In this document: positions 1 to 5,960 of the stretch, one piece after another | How the letters are laid out: each line of letters begins with the position of its first letter | Numbering within the stretch: the first letter of the stretch is position 1 | Assembly (NCBI GenBank): GCA_020425485.1 | Contig: JAGQRL010000059.1 | Span: 1 to 6,289, forward strand | Source: Rhodospirillaceae bacterium | Lineage (GTDB): Bacteria; Pseudomonadota; Alphaproteobacteria; DSM-16000; Inquilinaceae | Reading direction: 5' to 3' | Length of the DNA: 6,289 bases | The notes under the pieces: model-generated | The model's input: the letters and a program-made list of their open reading frames with translations, nothing else | Database searches by the model: none | Told to the model about the DNA's origin: nothing | Position numbers and translations under genes: made by a program

Positions 1-297
1 TTCTGCGAGATCCTCTCCTTCGATAAGCCGGCCCTGCTGGTGCCCCGCGTGGAGCCGCGGCTGGAGCAGATGATCCGCGCCTCGCGGGCCGAGGAGATGG
101 GGTTGGTGCGCATGCTGCCGATGCCTTCGGGCGATCCCGATGTGGCCCGCATGGCCGAGGCCCTGGCCGCCCTGCCGGCGGCCGCCCGCCCGTCGGATGC
201 CATGCCGCCCCAGTTCCTCGACGGGTTGCAGGCCATCGACCGGCTCGCCGGCGGGCTGATCGGTCAAGCCGAACCCGTACGCGCCGTCGGCACCTAG
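1..297 (+). CDS. C-terminal end of a COG4671-like GT-B glycosyltransferase (5' truncated by window)
   Basis: The reading frame is open from base 1 to TAG at 295-297, giving 98 residues of a protein that begins outside the window. The visible part starts FCEILSF, then ALLVPR (residues 11-16), LEQ (21-23) and IRA (25-27). In MurG/GT28-like and COG4671 'predicted glycosyltransferase' proteins, this segment follows a GYNT-type nucleotide-sugar-binding loop, and the E-Q pair lies at the donor sugar. The gene at 3345-4523 has the matching stretch GYNTV...AVLVPF...EQTDRA, which supports the call from within the window. The last 60 or so residues are Ala/Pro-rich and probably form the closing helix. 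It most likely transfers a sugar from a nucleotide donor in the cytosol; donor and acceptor are unknown. Only 20 bases separate its stop from the next gene, so it probably shares that operon. The ATG at base 40 is internal, not a start. Confidence 0.8.
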   Translation, partial: FCEILSFDKPALLVPRVEPRLEQMIRASRAEEMGLVRMLPMPSGDPDVARMAEALAALPAAARPSDAMPPQFLDGLQAIDRLAGGLIGQAEPVRAVGT

Positions 298-317
298 CCG
301 CCTGGCCTTTCCGCATC

Positions 318-1637
318 ATGATCCCCGACGCCACGGCTCCGCATCCCGGCGCGCAGGCCGTCCCGCCCACCGGCGGGCGCATCGCCGTGGTGGTGAAGGG
401 CTATCCGCGCCTGTCGGAAACCTTCATCGCCCAGGAGCTGCTGGGCCTGCAGCAGGCGGGGCTGGACTTCGCCATCGTGTCGCTGCGCCACCCCACCGAT
501 CCGGCGATCCACGACCTGCACCGGGAAATCACCGCCCCGGTGATCTACCTGCCGGAATACCTGCACCAGGAGGTGGGGCGGGTGCTGCGCGGGCTGCGTT
601 GGGCGCTGGGGCGCGGGGGCCGCTTCTGGCGGCTGCTAAAGATCTTCGCCCGCGACCTGCGCCGCGACTTCACCCGCAACCGGGTGCGCCGGCTCGGCCA
701 GGCCTGCGTGATGGCGCGCGAGATGCCGGCGGACTTCGTTTGGATCTACAGCCATTTCCTGCACACTCCCGGCAGCGTCGCCCGCTATGCCGCGGTGCTG
801 CGCGACCTGCCGTGGAGTGCCTCGGCCCACGCCAAGGACATCTGGACCACACCCCACTGGGAGCTGACCGAGAAGCTCGGCGCGGCGCGCTGGGTGGCCA
901 CCTGCACCGGTGTCAACCAGCGCCACCTCGCCCGCCTGTCGCCGCGGCCGGACGATGTGCACCTGGTCTATCACGGGCTGGACTTCCGGCGCTTCCCGGC
1001 AGCCCCTGAGCGGCCGCCGCGCGACGGCCACGACCCCGCCGACCCGGTGCGCCTGATCAGCGTTGGCCGGGCGGTGGAGAAGAAGGGCTATCCGGTGCTG
1101 CTGGACGCCCTGAAACAGCTCCCCGACGATCTCAACTGGCGGTTCGACCACTACGGCGGCGGCAACCTGCGCACCGAATTGCAGGCGGCCGGCGGCAAGC
1201 TGGGCCAGCGGGTGCACTGGCACGGGCCCCAGCCGCGCACGGCCATCATCGCCGCCCTGGCCGCCGCCGACCTGTTCGTGCTGACCCCCATCATCGCGCC
1301 GGACGGCGACCGCGACGGCATCCCCAACGTGCTGATGGAAGCGATGGCGCTGGGGCTCGCCTGCGTCACCACGCGGGTGTCGGCCATCCCGGAACTGGTG
1401 ATGGACGGCGAAACCGGGCTCCTGGTGGCGCCCGACGATGCCGAAGCGGTGGCCGGCGCGCTCGCCTCCCTCATCACCCACCCGGACGACCGGGCGGAGA
1501 TGGGAGCGGCCGGAGCGGTGCGGGTGCGCGAGGCGTTCGAGTTCCGGGTGTGGCTGCCACGGCTGCTCGACCTGCTGGCCGCCGGCCAGGCCGCCTCCCA
1601 AGCCGCCCCTCACGTCCAGGCCGGCTCTGGCCCATGA
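318..1637 (+). CDS. GT4 family glycosyltransferase (WcaL/ExoL-like, SETFI type)
   Basis: 439 residues, the normal size for a GT-B retaining glycosyltransferase of family GT4. After a 20-residue polar lead, the Rossmann strand RIAVVVKGYPRLSETFI is the signature start of the subgroup that includes colanic-acid-type WcaL proteins. SAHAKD at 169-174 fits the S-x-H-A-x-D loop of that subgroup. The C-terminal domain has SVGR...KKG (R251, K256), expected to bind the donor diphosphate. DGIPNVLME (D333 to E341) takes the place of the GT4 E-x7-E motif, so the first acid is Asp rather than Glu. IPELV and GETGLLV follow, as usual. No transmembrane segment is evident, so it probably acts in the cytosol or at the inner membrane surface on a nucleotide-sugar. 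ATG 318 is the first in-frame start, 20 bases after the upstream stop; I see no clear Shine-Dalgarno. The stop overlaps the next start as ATGA. The sugar and linkage cannot be read from sequence. Confidence 0.9.
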   Translation: MIPDATAPHPGAQAVPPTGGRIAVVVKGYPRLSETFIAQELLGLQQAGLDFAIVSLRHPTDPAIHDLHREITAPVIYLPEYLHQEVGRVLRGLRWALGRGGRFWRLLKIFARDLRRDFTRNRVRRLGQACVMAREMPADFVWIYSHFLHTPGSVARYAAVLRDLPWSASAHAKDIWTTPHWELTEKLGAARWVATCTGVNQRHLARLSPRPDDVHLVYHGLDFRRFPAAPERPPRDGHDPADPVRLISVGRAVEKKGYPVLLDALKQLPDDLNWRFDHYGGGNLRTELQAAGGKLGQRVHWHGPQPRTAIIAALAAADLFVLTPIIAPDGDRDGIPNVLMEAMALGLACVTTRVSAIPELVMDGETGLLVAPDDAEAVAGALASLITHPDDRAEMGAAGAVRVREAFEFRVWLPRLLDLLAAGQAASQAAPHVQAGSGP

Positions 1638-2749
1638 GGGTCGCCGTCTACGCCCCCATGAAGCCGCCCGACCACCCCGTGCCCTCGGGCGACCGGCGGA
1701 TGGCCCGGCTGATCCTGTCTGCCCTGGAGCGCGGCGGCCACCGGCCGGTGCTGGCCAGCCGCCTGCGCGTGTGGGACGACGGGCGGACGGCGGGCCGCCA
1801 GCTCCGGCTGCGCGCCGCCGCCTGGCGCATCGCCGATCAGCTTGTCCAGCGCTGGCAGGGGGCGGCAGACCGGCCGCAGGCCTGGGTGACCTACCACAAC
1901 TACCACAAGGCGCCGGACTGGATCGGCCCCCGCGTCGCCGAGGCGCTGGGCCTGCCCTACGTCATCATCGAAGCCTCCCACGCCGAAAAGCAGCGCAGCG
2001 GCCCCTGGGCGCTGGGGGTGGAAGGTGCCGAAGCGGCCATCCGCCGAGCCGACCGGCTGCTGGCGCTGACCGGGGAGGATGCCGAAGGGCTGGAAGCCCT
2101 GGCACCGGGCCGGGTGGAGCGGCTGGCCCCCTTCCTCGACACCGCCCCCTTTGCCGCCGCCGCGGCAGAGCGCGCCGCCTGGCGCCTCCATTGGTGGGGG
2201 GCGGAAGGCGGGCCGCCGCGCCTGCTGGCCGTCGCCATGATGCGGGCGGGCGACAAGGAAGCCTCCTACGCCTTGCTGGCCGAAGCGCTGGCCCAGGTGA
2301 AGGACCGGCCCTGGCGGCTCGCCGTGGCCGGCGACGGGCCGGCGCGCGACCCGGTGCTGGTGCGCCTGCCCCCCGGCCGCATCGACTGGCTGGGCACCCT
2401 GGCGCCCGATGAGCTGCCCGGCCTCTATGCCGCCAGCGATCTGTTCGTCTGGCCCGCCGTCAACGAAGCCTTCGGCATGGTGCTGATGGAAGCCCAGGCG
2501 GCCGGGCTGCCGGTGGTGGCGGGTGCCGAACGCGGCGTGCCCCAGGTGGTGGACAACGGGCACAGCGGCGTACTGGTGCCGCCGCGCGACACGGCCGCGT
2601 TCGCCGCCGCCGTGGCCGGGTTGCTGGGCGATCCGCCGCGGCGCCAGGCCCTGGCAGCCCAGGCCCTGGCATCGGCCCCCCAGCGCCTCGGCCTCGACCA
2701 TGCGGCAGCGCGGCTGAGCGGCGTGCTGGAGGCGCTATGTCCCGCCTGA
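1634..2749 (+). CDS. GT4 family glycosyltransferase (second, divergent)
   Basis: 371 residues. The ATG at 1634 overlaps the previous TGA as ATGA. I preferred it to the in-frame ATG at 1550 because the strand-like MRVAVYAPMKPP is a typical GT-B start, while the 28 residues before it are Arg/Pro-rich and lie inside the upstream gene. The N-terminal domain holds TYHNYHKAPDW and YVIIEASHAEKQ. The C-terminal domain has VAMMRAGDKEASY (R204 and K208, expected phosphate contacts), VAGDGPAR, and a canonical E-x7-E motif at E278 and E286 (EAFGMVLME), followed by GVPQVVDNGHSGVLVPP. These place it in GT4, a retaining, nucleotide-sugar-dependent family. It differs from the SETFI-type neighbour in its N-terminal half, so the two probably use different acceptors and are not a recent duplicate pair. 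It is very likely co-translated with the upstream gene, and it overlaps the following phosphatase gene by 13 bases. Substrate unknown. Confidence 0.88.
   Translation: MRVAVYAPMKPPDHPVPSGDRRMARLILSALERGGHRPVLASRLRVWDDGRTAGRQLRLRAAAWRIADQLVQRWQGAADRPQAWVTYHNYHKAPDWIGPRVAEALGLPYVIIEASHAEKQRSGPWALGVEGAEAAIRRADRLLALTGEDAEGLEALAPGRVERLAPFLDTAPFAAAAAERAAWRLHWWGAEGGPPRLLAVAMMRAGDKEASYALLAEALAQVKDRPWRLAVAGDGPARDPVLVRLPPGRIDWLGTLAPDELPGLYAASDLFVWPAVNEAFGMVLMEAQAAGLPVVAGAERGVPQVVDNGHSGVLVPPRDTAAFAAAVAGLLGDPPRRQALAAQALASAPQRLGLDHAAARLSGVLEALCPA
2728..2732 (+). promoter_or_regulatory. Shine-Dalgarno for the phosphatase gene
   Basis: GGAGG lies four bases upstream of ATG 2737, inside the last codons of the preceding glycosyltransferase. 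It supports ATG 2737 as the start and the 13-base overlap of the two genes. Confidence 0.6.
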
Positions 2750-3348
2750 TCGTGCTGCGCCATGCCGCCACCGCGTGGACGCCGGAGCACCGCCTGCAAG
2801 GCCGGCGCGACCTGCCGCTCTCCCCCGAAGGCGAGGCGGAGGCCGCCGCCTGGGTCCTCGCCCCGGTGCTGACGGATTGGGCGATGGGCGAGGTGGAGTG
2901 GGCGACCAGCCCGCTCGCCCGTGCCGTCATGACGGCAACGCTGATGGGCAGCGAGCCGGTGGCCGAGCCCGCCTGGATCGAGCAGGACTATGGTGCCTGG
3001 GAAGGCCGCCGGCTGGCCGATCTGCGCGCCGCCGATCCCGCCGGCATGGCGGCGATCGAGGCGGACGGGCTCGACTACCGGCCGCCCGGCGGCGAAAGCC
3101 CGCGCGAGGTGATGCTGCGGCTCTACCCGTGGCTGGCCGGCCGCGCGCGGCAGGGCGACACCACCGTCGTGGTCACCCACAAGGGCGTGCTGCGCGCCCT
3201 GCTGGCGCTCGCCACCGGCTGGACCATGGCGGGGCCGCCGCCGGTGCGCCTGGCCAATGGCTGCGCCCATGTGGTGGAGCTGGACGCCAGCGGCCACCCG
3301 ACCCTGCTGGCCACCAACCTCGCCTTGCTGCCGGAGGAGGTGGCGTGA
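2737..3348 (+). CDS. Histidine phosphatase family protein (phosphoglycerate mutase-like)
   Basis: 203 residues, the usual size for a branch-1 histidine phosphatase. The start MSRLIVLRHAATAW carries the catalytic motif with R8 and H9; the third position is Ala (RHA) instead of the common RHG. Other family residues are visible: QGRRDLPLSPEG (21-32), SPLAR with R62, the probable acid E82 in IEQDYGAWEGR, and the second His, H148, in VVVTHKG. H9 is expected to become phosphorylated during turnover. The family includes cofactor-dependent mutases, CobC/alpha-ribazole phosphatases and sugar-phosphate phosphatases. This sequence does not decide among them, though phosphatase seems likelier than mutase because of its short length. 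It overlaps the upstream transferase by 13 bases and the downstream one by four (GTGA). This points to a sugar-phosphate, nucleotide or lipid-phosphate substrate within the glycan pathway (inference). No signal peptide: cytosolic. Confidence 0.88.
   Translation: MSRLIVLRHAATAWTPEHRLQGRRDLPLSPEGEAEAAAWVLAPVLTDWAMGEVEWATSPLARAVMTATLMGSEPVAEPAWIEQDYGAWEGRRLADLRAADPAGMAAIEADGLDYRPPGGESPREVMLRLYPWLAGRARQGDTTVVVTHKGVLRALLALATGWTMAGPPPVRLANGCAHVVELDASGHPTLLATNLALLPEEVA
3333..3340 (+). promoter_or_regulatory. Strong Shine-Dalgarno deciding a GTG start
   Basis: GGAGGAGG ends four bases before GTG 3345, and its first GGAGG is seven bases away. It is the strongest ribosome-binding site in the window. 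It fixes the start of the downstream glycosyltransferase, whose frame stays open upstream without another credible start. Confidence 0.7.
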
Positions 3349-4523
3349 GGGTCCTGTTCTGGGTGCAGCACCTGCTCGGCATCGGCCACGCCCGCCGCGC
3401 CTCCCTGATCGCCGAAGCCTTGGCGGCGGCGGGGGCGGAGGTGGCGGTGGCCCAGGGCGGCCATCCCGTGGCTTCCGCCCGCTTCCGCGGGGCCGAGGTG
3501 GTGCAGCTTCCGCCCCTGCGCAGCGCCGATGCCGCCTTTTCCGCTCTGGTGGACGGCGAGGGCCGGCCGGCCGGCGAAGCCCTGTGGGCCGAACGGACCG
3601 CCCGGCTGGCCGCCCTGGCGCGGCGCGTGCGCCCGGAGATCGTGCTGCTGGAAACCTTCCCCTTCGGCCGCCGCGCCTTCCGGGTGGAGCTGGCGCCGCT
3701 GCTGGAGGGGCTGGCCGCAGCACCCGACCGGCCGCTGGTGGCCGCCTCCCTGCGCGATATCCTGGTGCGCCACGACGCCAAGAAGGACGCCTGGATCCTC
3801 CGCCACGCCCAGCGCTGGTGCGACCTGGTGCTGGTCCATGGCGATCCGCGGCTGCTGCCCCTGGAGGCGAGCTTTCCGCCGGCCGCCGAGCTGGCCGAGC
3901 GCATCCGCTACACCGGCTATGTGGTGCCGCTGCGGACGGCCGATGCGGCTCCCGGTGCCGATGGCACCGACGAGGTCGTGGTCTCCGTCGGCGGCGGGGC
4001 GGTGGGGGCCGGCGTGTTGCAGGCCGCCGTCGCCGCCCGCCCGCTCAGCCGCCAGGCCGGCGCGGCCCGCTGGCGCCTGCTGCTGGGCCCCGACCTGCCG
4101 GAACCCGACCGCACCGCCCTGATGGCCGCCGCCCATCCTGGCCTGCTGGTGGAACCGGCCCGGCCGGATTTCCCGGATCTGCTGACGCGCTGCCGCCTGT
4201 CGGTCAGCCAGGCCGGCTACAACACGGTGATGGATGTGGTGGGGGCCGGCTGCCGGGCGGTGCTGGTGCCCTTCGCCCGCGGCCAGGAGACCGAGCAGAC
4301 CGATCGTGCCGCCCTGCTGGCCGCCCGCGGACACGTTCACGTGACCGCCGAAGCGGGGCTGACGCCCGAACGCCTGGCCGCCGCCGTGGACGCGGCCCTG
4401 GCCGGCCCGCCGCCGCCGCCACTCGACCTCGCCACCGACGGTGCCGCGGCCACCGCGCGCATCCTTCTGGAGGCCGCCGGGCGACGCCGGGGGGTGTCGG
4501 ACACCCCGGCTTCCGGCCTATAG
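3345..4523 (+). CDS. COG4671/MurG-like GT-B glycosyltransferase (GTG start)
   Basis: 392 residues, starting at GTG 3345, which overlaps the phosphatase stop as GTGA and follows a strong GGAGGAGG site. The start VRVLFWVQHLLGIGHARR contains the G-x-G-H loop (G12-H15) of MurG/GT28-like enzymes, in the form seen in COG4671 'predicted glycosyltransferases'. The second Rossmann domain opens near VVSVGGG (S214 to G218). The donor-binding block is SQAGYNTV (288-295), then AVLVPFARGQETEQTDRA with E317-Q318. The truncated gene at the window start has the same block. Expected role: cytosolic transfer of a sugar from a nucleotide donor to a lipid- or glycan-bound acceptor; neither substrate is readable. 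Five consecutive prolines (residues 355-359) precede the final helix. The last ten or so residues are encoded by a palindromic DNA element, so the extreme C-terminus may be shaped by regulation rather than by enzyme function. Confidence 0.88.
   Translation: MRVLFWVQHLLGIGHARRASLIAEALAAAGAEVAVAQGGHPVASARFRGAEVVQLPPLRSADAAFSALVDGEGRPAGEALWAERTARLAALARRVRPEIVLLETFPFGRRAFRVELAPLLEGLAAAPDRPLVAASLRDILVRHDAKKDAWILRHAQRWCDLVLVHGDPRLLPLEASFPPAAELAERIRYTGYVVPLRTADAAPGADGTDEVVVSVGGGAVGAGVLQAAVAARPLSRQAGAARWRLLLGPDLPEPDRTALMAAAHPGLLVEPARPDFPDLLTRCRLSVSQAGYNTVMDVVGAGCRAVLVPFARGQETEQTDRAALLAARGHVHVTAEAGLTPERLAAAVDAALAGPPPPPLDLATDGAAATARILLEAAGRRRGVSDTPASGL
4486..4510 (+). promoter_or_regulatory. 17-bp palindrome / GC hairpin at the end of the transferase gene
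   Basis: Bases 4491-4507 form a perfect palindrome: eight-base arms GGGGTGTC and GACACCCC around a single central G. As RNA this gives seven base pairs closing a three-base CGG loop, plus three more pairs (4486-4488 with 4508-4510) across a two-base bulge. It lies inside the last codons of the transferase gene, 12 to 28 bases upstream of a TATAGT box. It could be an operator overlapping the -35 region of the downstream promoter, or part of a transcription terminator for the upstream operon. No T-run follows it, which counts against an intrinsic terminator. Confidence 0.45.
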
Positions 4524-4524
4524 T
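4519..4524 (+). promoter_or_regulatory. Candidate -10 box of a promoter for the deacetylase gene
   Basis: TATAGT matches the sigma-70 -10 consensus at five of six positions and is a rare AT-rich island in this GC-rich DNA. It covers the stop codon of the upstream gene and starts the only sizeable intergenic gap (4524-4599). The transcript would begin near 4530, giving a leader of about 70 bases before ATG 4600. There is no good -35: the bases 16 to 18 upstream fall in the palindrome and match TTGACA poorly, so an activator or repressor may be involved. Weak evidence on its own. Confidence 0.4.
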
Positions 4525-4528
4525 GCGC

Positions 4529-4560
4529 CGGCCCGTTTCGCCCGTTGGTCTGGCGGGCCG
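4529..4560 (+). other. Possible leader hairpin in the intergenic gap
   Basis: CGGCCCG at 4529-4535 is the exact reverse complement of CGGGCCG at 4554-4560, giving a seven-pair all-GC stem with an 18-base loop. A second GCCCG copy at 4540-4544 can pair with the same 3' arm (4554-4558) and would exclude the first pairing. The structure would sit at the very 5' end of a transcript starting near 4530. GC-rich DNA gives such stems by chance fairly often, so function is unproven. The rest of the gap to 4599 shows nothing recognisable, and no clear Shine-Dalgarno before ATG 4600. Confidence 0.25.
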
Positions 4561-4599
4561 ACCCGCTGCCACAGCCAACCGCCACCAGATCGTCCGCCC

Positions 4600-5400
4600 A
4601 TGTCGCCCGCGCCCGTTTCCTCCACGTTTCCCCGGCTTTCCGCTGCGCTGGATGCGGCGGCTCGGCCGGTGGCGTTCTGGTGGCGCGACGACGATGCCGG
4701 CAGCGCCACCCCGGCGCTGGAACGCCTGTTCCAGGTGGCTGGTGAGGCCGCGGCCCCGCTGGCCCTGGCGGTGATCCCGGCGCGCGCCGAAGCAAGCCTG
4801 GCGGATGCCGTGGCGGCGGCCAATGCGGCGGGGCTGCCGGTGGCCGTCGCCCAGCACGGCTACGACCACGGCAACACCGCCGCGGCTGGCCGCAACGTGG
4901 AGCTGTCGGACGATGCCGATGCGGCCTGGCTGGACGGCCGCATGGCCGAGGGCTGGGCGCATCTGTCCGCCCTGTTCGGCCCGCACCTGGTGGCGGTGAT
5001 GGTGCCGCCGTGGAACCGGGCGGACCGCGGCGCGCTGGCGCGCCTGGACGGGCTCAGCTTCCGCGCCGTCTCCGGCCTTGCCACCTCGCCGGTGGACACA
5101 GAGTTGCCGCGGATCGATGTCGACATCGACGTGATGAACTGGGACACCCACACCAGCCGCGGGCTGGCGGCGATCGATGCCCAGGCGGCCGATGGCGTGG
5201 CCCGCCACCTGTCCGCCGCCGCCGACCCCGTGGGTCCCGTGGGCCTGATGACCCACCACCTGGTGCACGACGCGGAGGTGTGGGAGCACGTGGCCGCCTT
5301 CGTCCACCTGGTGTCCGGCCACCCCAAGGCTTGCTGGGTGAGCCTGGACGACGCCCTGGCCGCCGCCATCGAGCCGGCGCAAGAACGGGTGCCGGCATGA
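4600..5400 (+). CDS. Polysaccharide deacetylase-like protein (CE4 / NodB-homology type)
   Basis: 266 residues. ATG 4600 is the only start in frame after the upstream stop, but I see no clear Shine-Dalgarno before it. The order of motifs fits a carbohydrate esterase 4 fold. WRDDDAG (28-34) supplies the catalytic-base/metal Asp region, and QHGYDHGN (85-92) carries the metal-ligand pair H86-x3-H90. VPPWNR (135-140) corresponds to the R-x-P-Y motif region, and LMTHHLVHD (216-224) supplies the late catalytic His. The family removes N- or O-acetyl groups from sugars using a bound divalent metal. The N-terminus shows no signal peptide or membrane segment, unlike most secreted CE4 enzymes, so it probably acts in the cytosol on a precursor. 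Being next to four glycosyltransferases suggests tailoring of their product (inference). Its TGA overlaps the next ATG. The exact substrate is unknown. Confidence 0.83.
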   Translation: MSPAPVSSTFPRLSAALDAAARPVAFWWRDDDAGSATPALERLFQVAGEAAAPLALAVIPARAEASLADAVAAANAAGLPVAVAQHGYDHGNTAAAGRNVELSDDADAAWLDGRMAEGWAHLSALFGPHLVAVMVPPWNRADRGALARLDGLSFRAVSGLATSPVDTELPRIDVDIDVMNWDTHTSRGLAAIDAQAADGVARHLSAAADPVGPVGLMTHHLVHDAEVWEHVAAFVHLVSGHPKACWVSLDDALAAAIEPAQERVPA

Positions 5401-5960
5401 CCACGGCGAGCTTGCGCTATCCCACCGGCAACCTGGTGGCGGACTATGGCCGCGGCGCGCTGGGCCTCGGCATCAGTGGCGCGGTGCTGCTGCTGGTGGA
5501 TGCCGCCCCCCTGGTGTTCTGGACCTTCGCTCTGTTCGGCGCGGTGTCCGCCTGGTTCCTCGGCCGCACGCTGCTGCGCCACCTCTCCGCCTTCGGCCAT
5601 GACGCGGACGCGGTGTGGCAGACGGGGCCGCTCGGCCGGCGCATCGCCTGGGAGGAGCTGTCGGCCCTGCGGCTCAAGTTCTTCTCCACCCGGCGCGACC
5701 GGTCCGCCGGCTGGATGCACCTGACGCTCAGCGGCCGCCGCACCACGCTCCGGGTGGAATCGGCACTGGACGGGTTCGAGGAGCTGGTCGCCCGCGCCTT
5801 CGATGCCGCCAAGGCGCGCGACCTGGCGCTGAGCGACGCCACGCTGGCCAACCTGATGGCGCTGGGCATCGACCCGCAGCCGGAGGAGGACAGCCTGGCC
5901 GTGCGCTGGGGCATCACCGGCGGCGCCTTGCACGATCCGCGGGCGGGGACCGGGGGATGA
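5397..5960 (+). CDS. Unrecognised protein with two N-terminal membrane segments
   Basis: 187 residues; not recognised. ATG 5397 overlaps the deacetylase stop as ATGA, and the stop overlaps the next start the same way. Composition supports a real gene: two adjacent hydrophobic stretches at about 18-35 (GRGALGLGISGAVLLLVD) and 38-56 (PLVFWTFALFGAVSAWFLG) form a short helical hairpin. A soluble part of about 130 residues follows. Within it, roughly 70-135 alternates polar and hydrophobic residues (IAWEELSALRLKFF, MHLTLSGRRTTLRVES) as expected of beta strands, then a helix (DGFEELVARAFDAAKA). That pattern resembles bacterial PH-like domains attached to the membrane, but this is a fold guess, not a family match. 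Both ends of the hairpin probably face the cytosol, where the protein could meet the deacetylase or the ABC ATPase. No catalytic motif is visible. Confidence 0.75.
   Translation: MTTASLRYPTGNLVADYGRGALGLGISGAVLLLVDAAPLVFWTFALFGAVSAWFLGRTLLRHLSAFGHDADAVWQTGPLGRRIAWEELSALRLKFFSTRRDRSAGWMHLTLSGRRTTLRVESALDGFEELVARAFDAAKARDLALSDATLANLMALGIDPQPEEDSLAVRWGITGGALHDPRAGTGG

Noticed and set aside
636..1613. 325-codon open frame on the minus strand opposite the first GT4 gene
   Set aside because: It mirrors the codon pattern of the + strand gene, has Arg/Gly/His/Gln-rich low-information sequence, no domain motif and no ribosome site. GC-rich genes routinely leave such antisense frames.
1610..2701. 363-codon open frame on the minus strand opposite the second GT4 gene
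   Set aside because: Composition is Gly/Gln/His-rich with no recognisable fold, while the + strand gene carries clear GT4 motifs over the same span.
2775..3344. Longer 5' extension of the GTG-start transferase frame
   Set aside because: This part overlaps the phosphatase and translates to Pro/Arg/Gly-rich shadow sequence. The GGAGGAGG site, GTGA overlap and GT-B start all favour 3345.
3421..3450. G-doublet-rich stretch that could form a G-quadruplex
   Set aside because: It is explained by Ala/Gly/Val codons in GC-rich coding DNA and contains only one long G-run; no position suggests regulation.
4441..4599. Upstream in-frame ATG for the deacetylase
   Set aside because: It would add 53 Arg/Pro-rich residues overlapping the transferase end and crossing the promoter gap, with no signal peptide. 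ATG 4600 is the natural start.
3257..4774. 505-codon + strand open frame overlapping the second COG4671 gene
   Set aside because: Arg/Pro/Gly-dominated frame-shift shadow with no domain; it runs across the true stop and the intergenic gap.
5225..5237. Small palindrome GACCC-CGT-GGGTC inside the deacetylase gene
   Set aside because: Five-base arms within conserved coding sequence; expected by chance at this base composition.
4204..5382. 392-codon minus-strand open frame spanning the promoter gap and deacetylase
   Set aside because: Long, but it has no motif and its C-terminal part is Arg/Pro-rich. The opposing + strand frame has ordered CE4 motifs.
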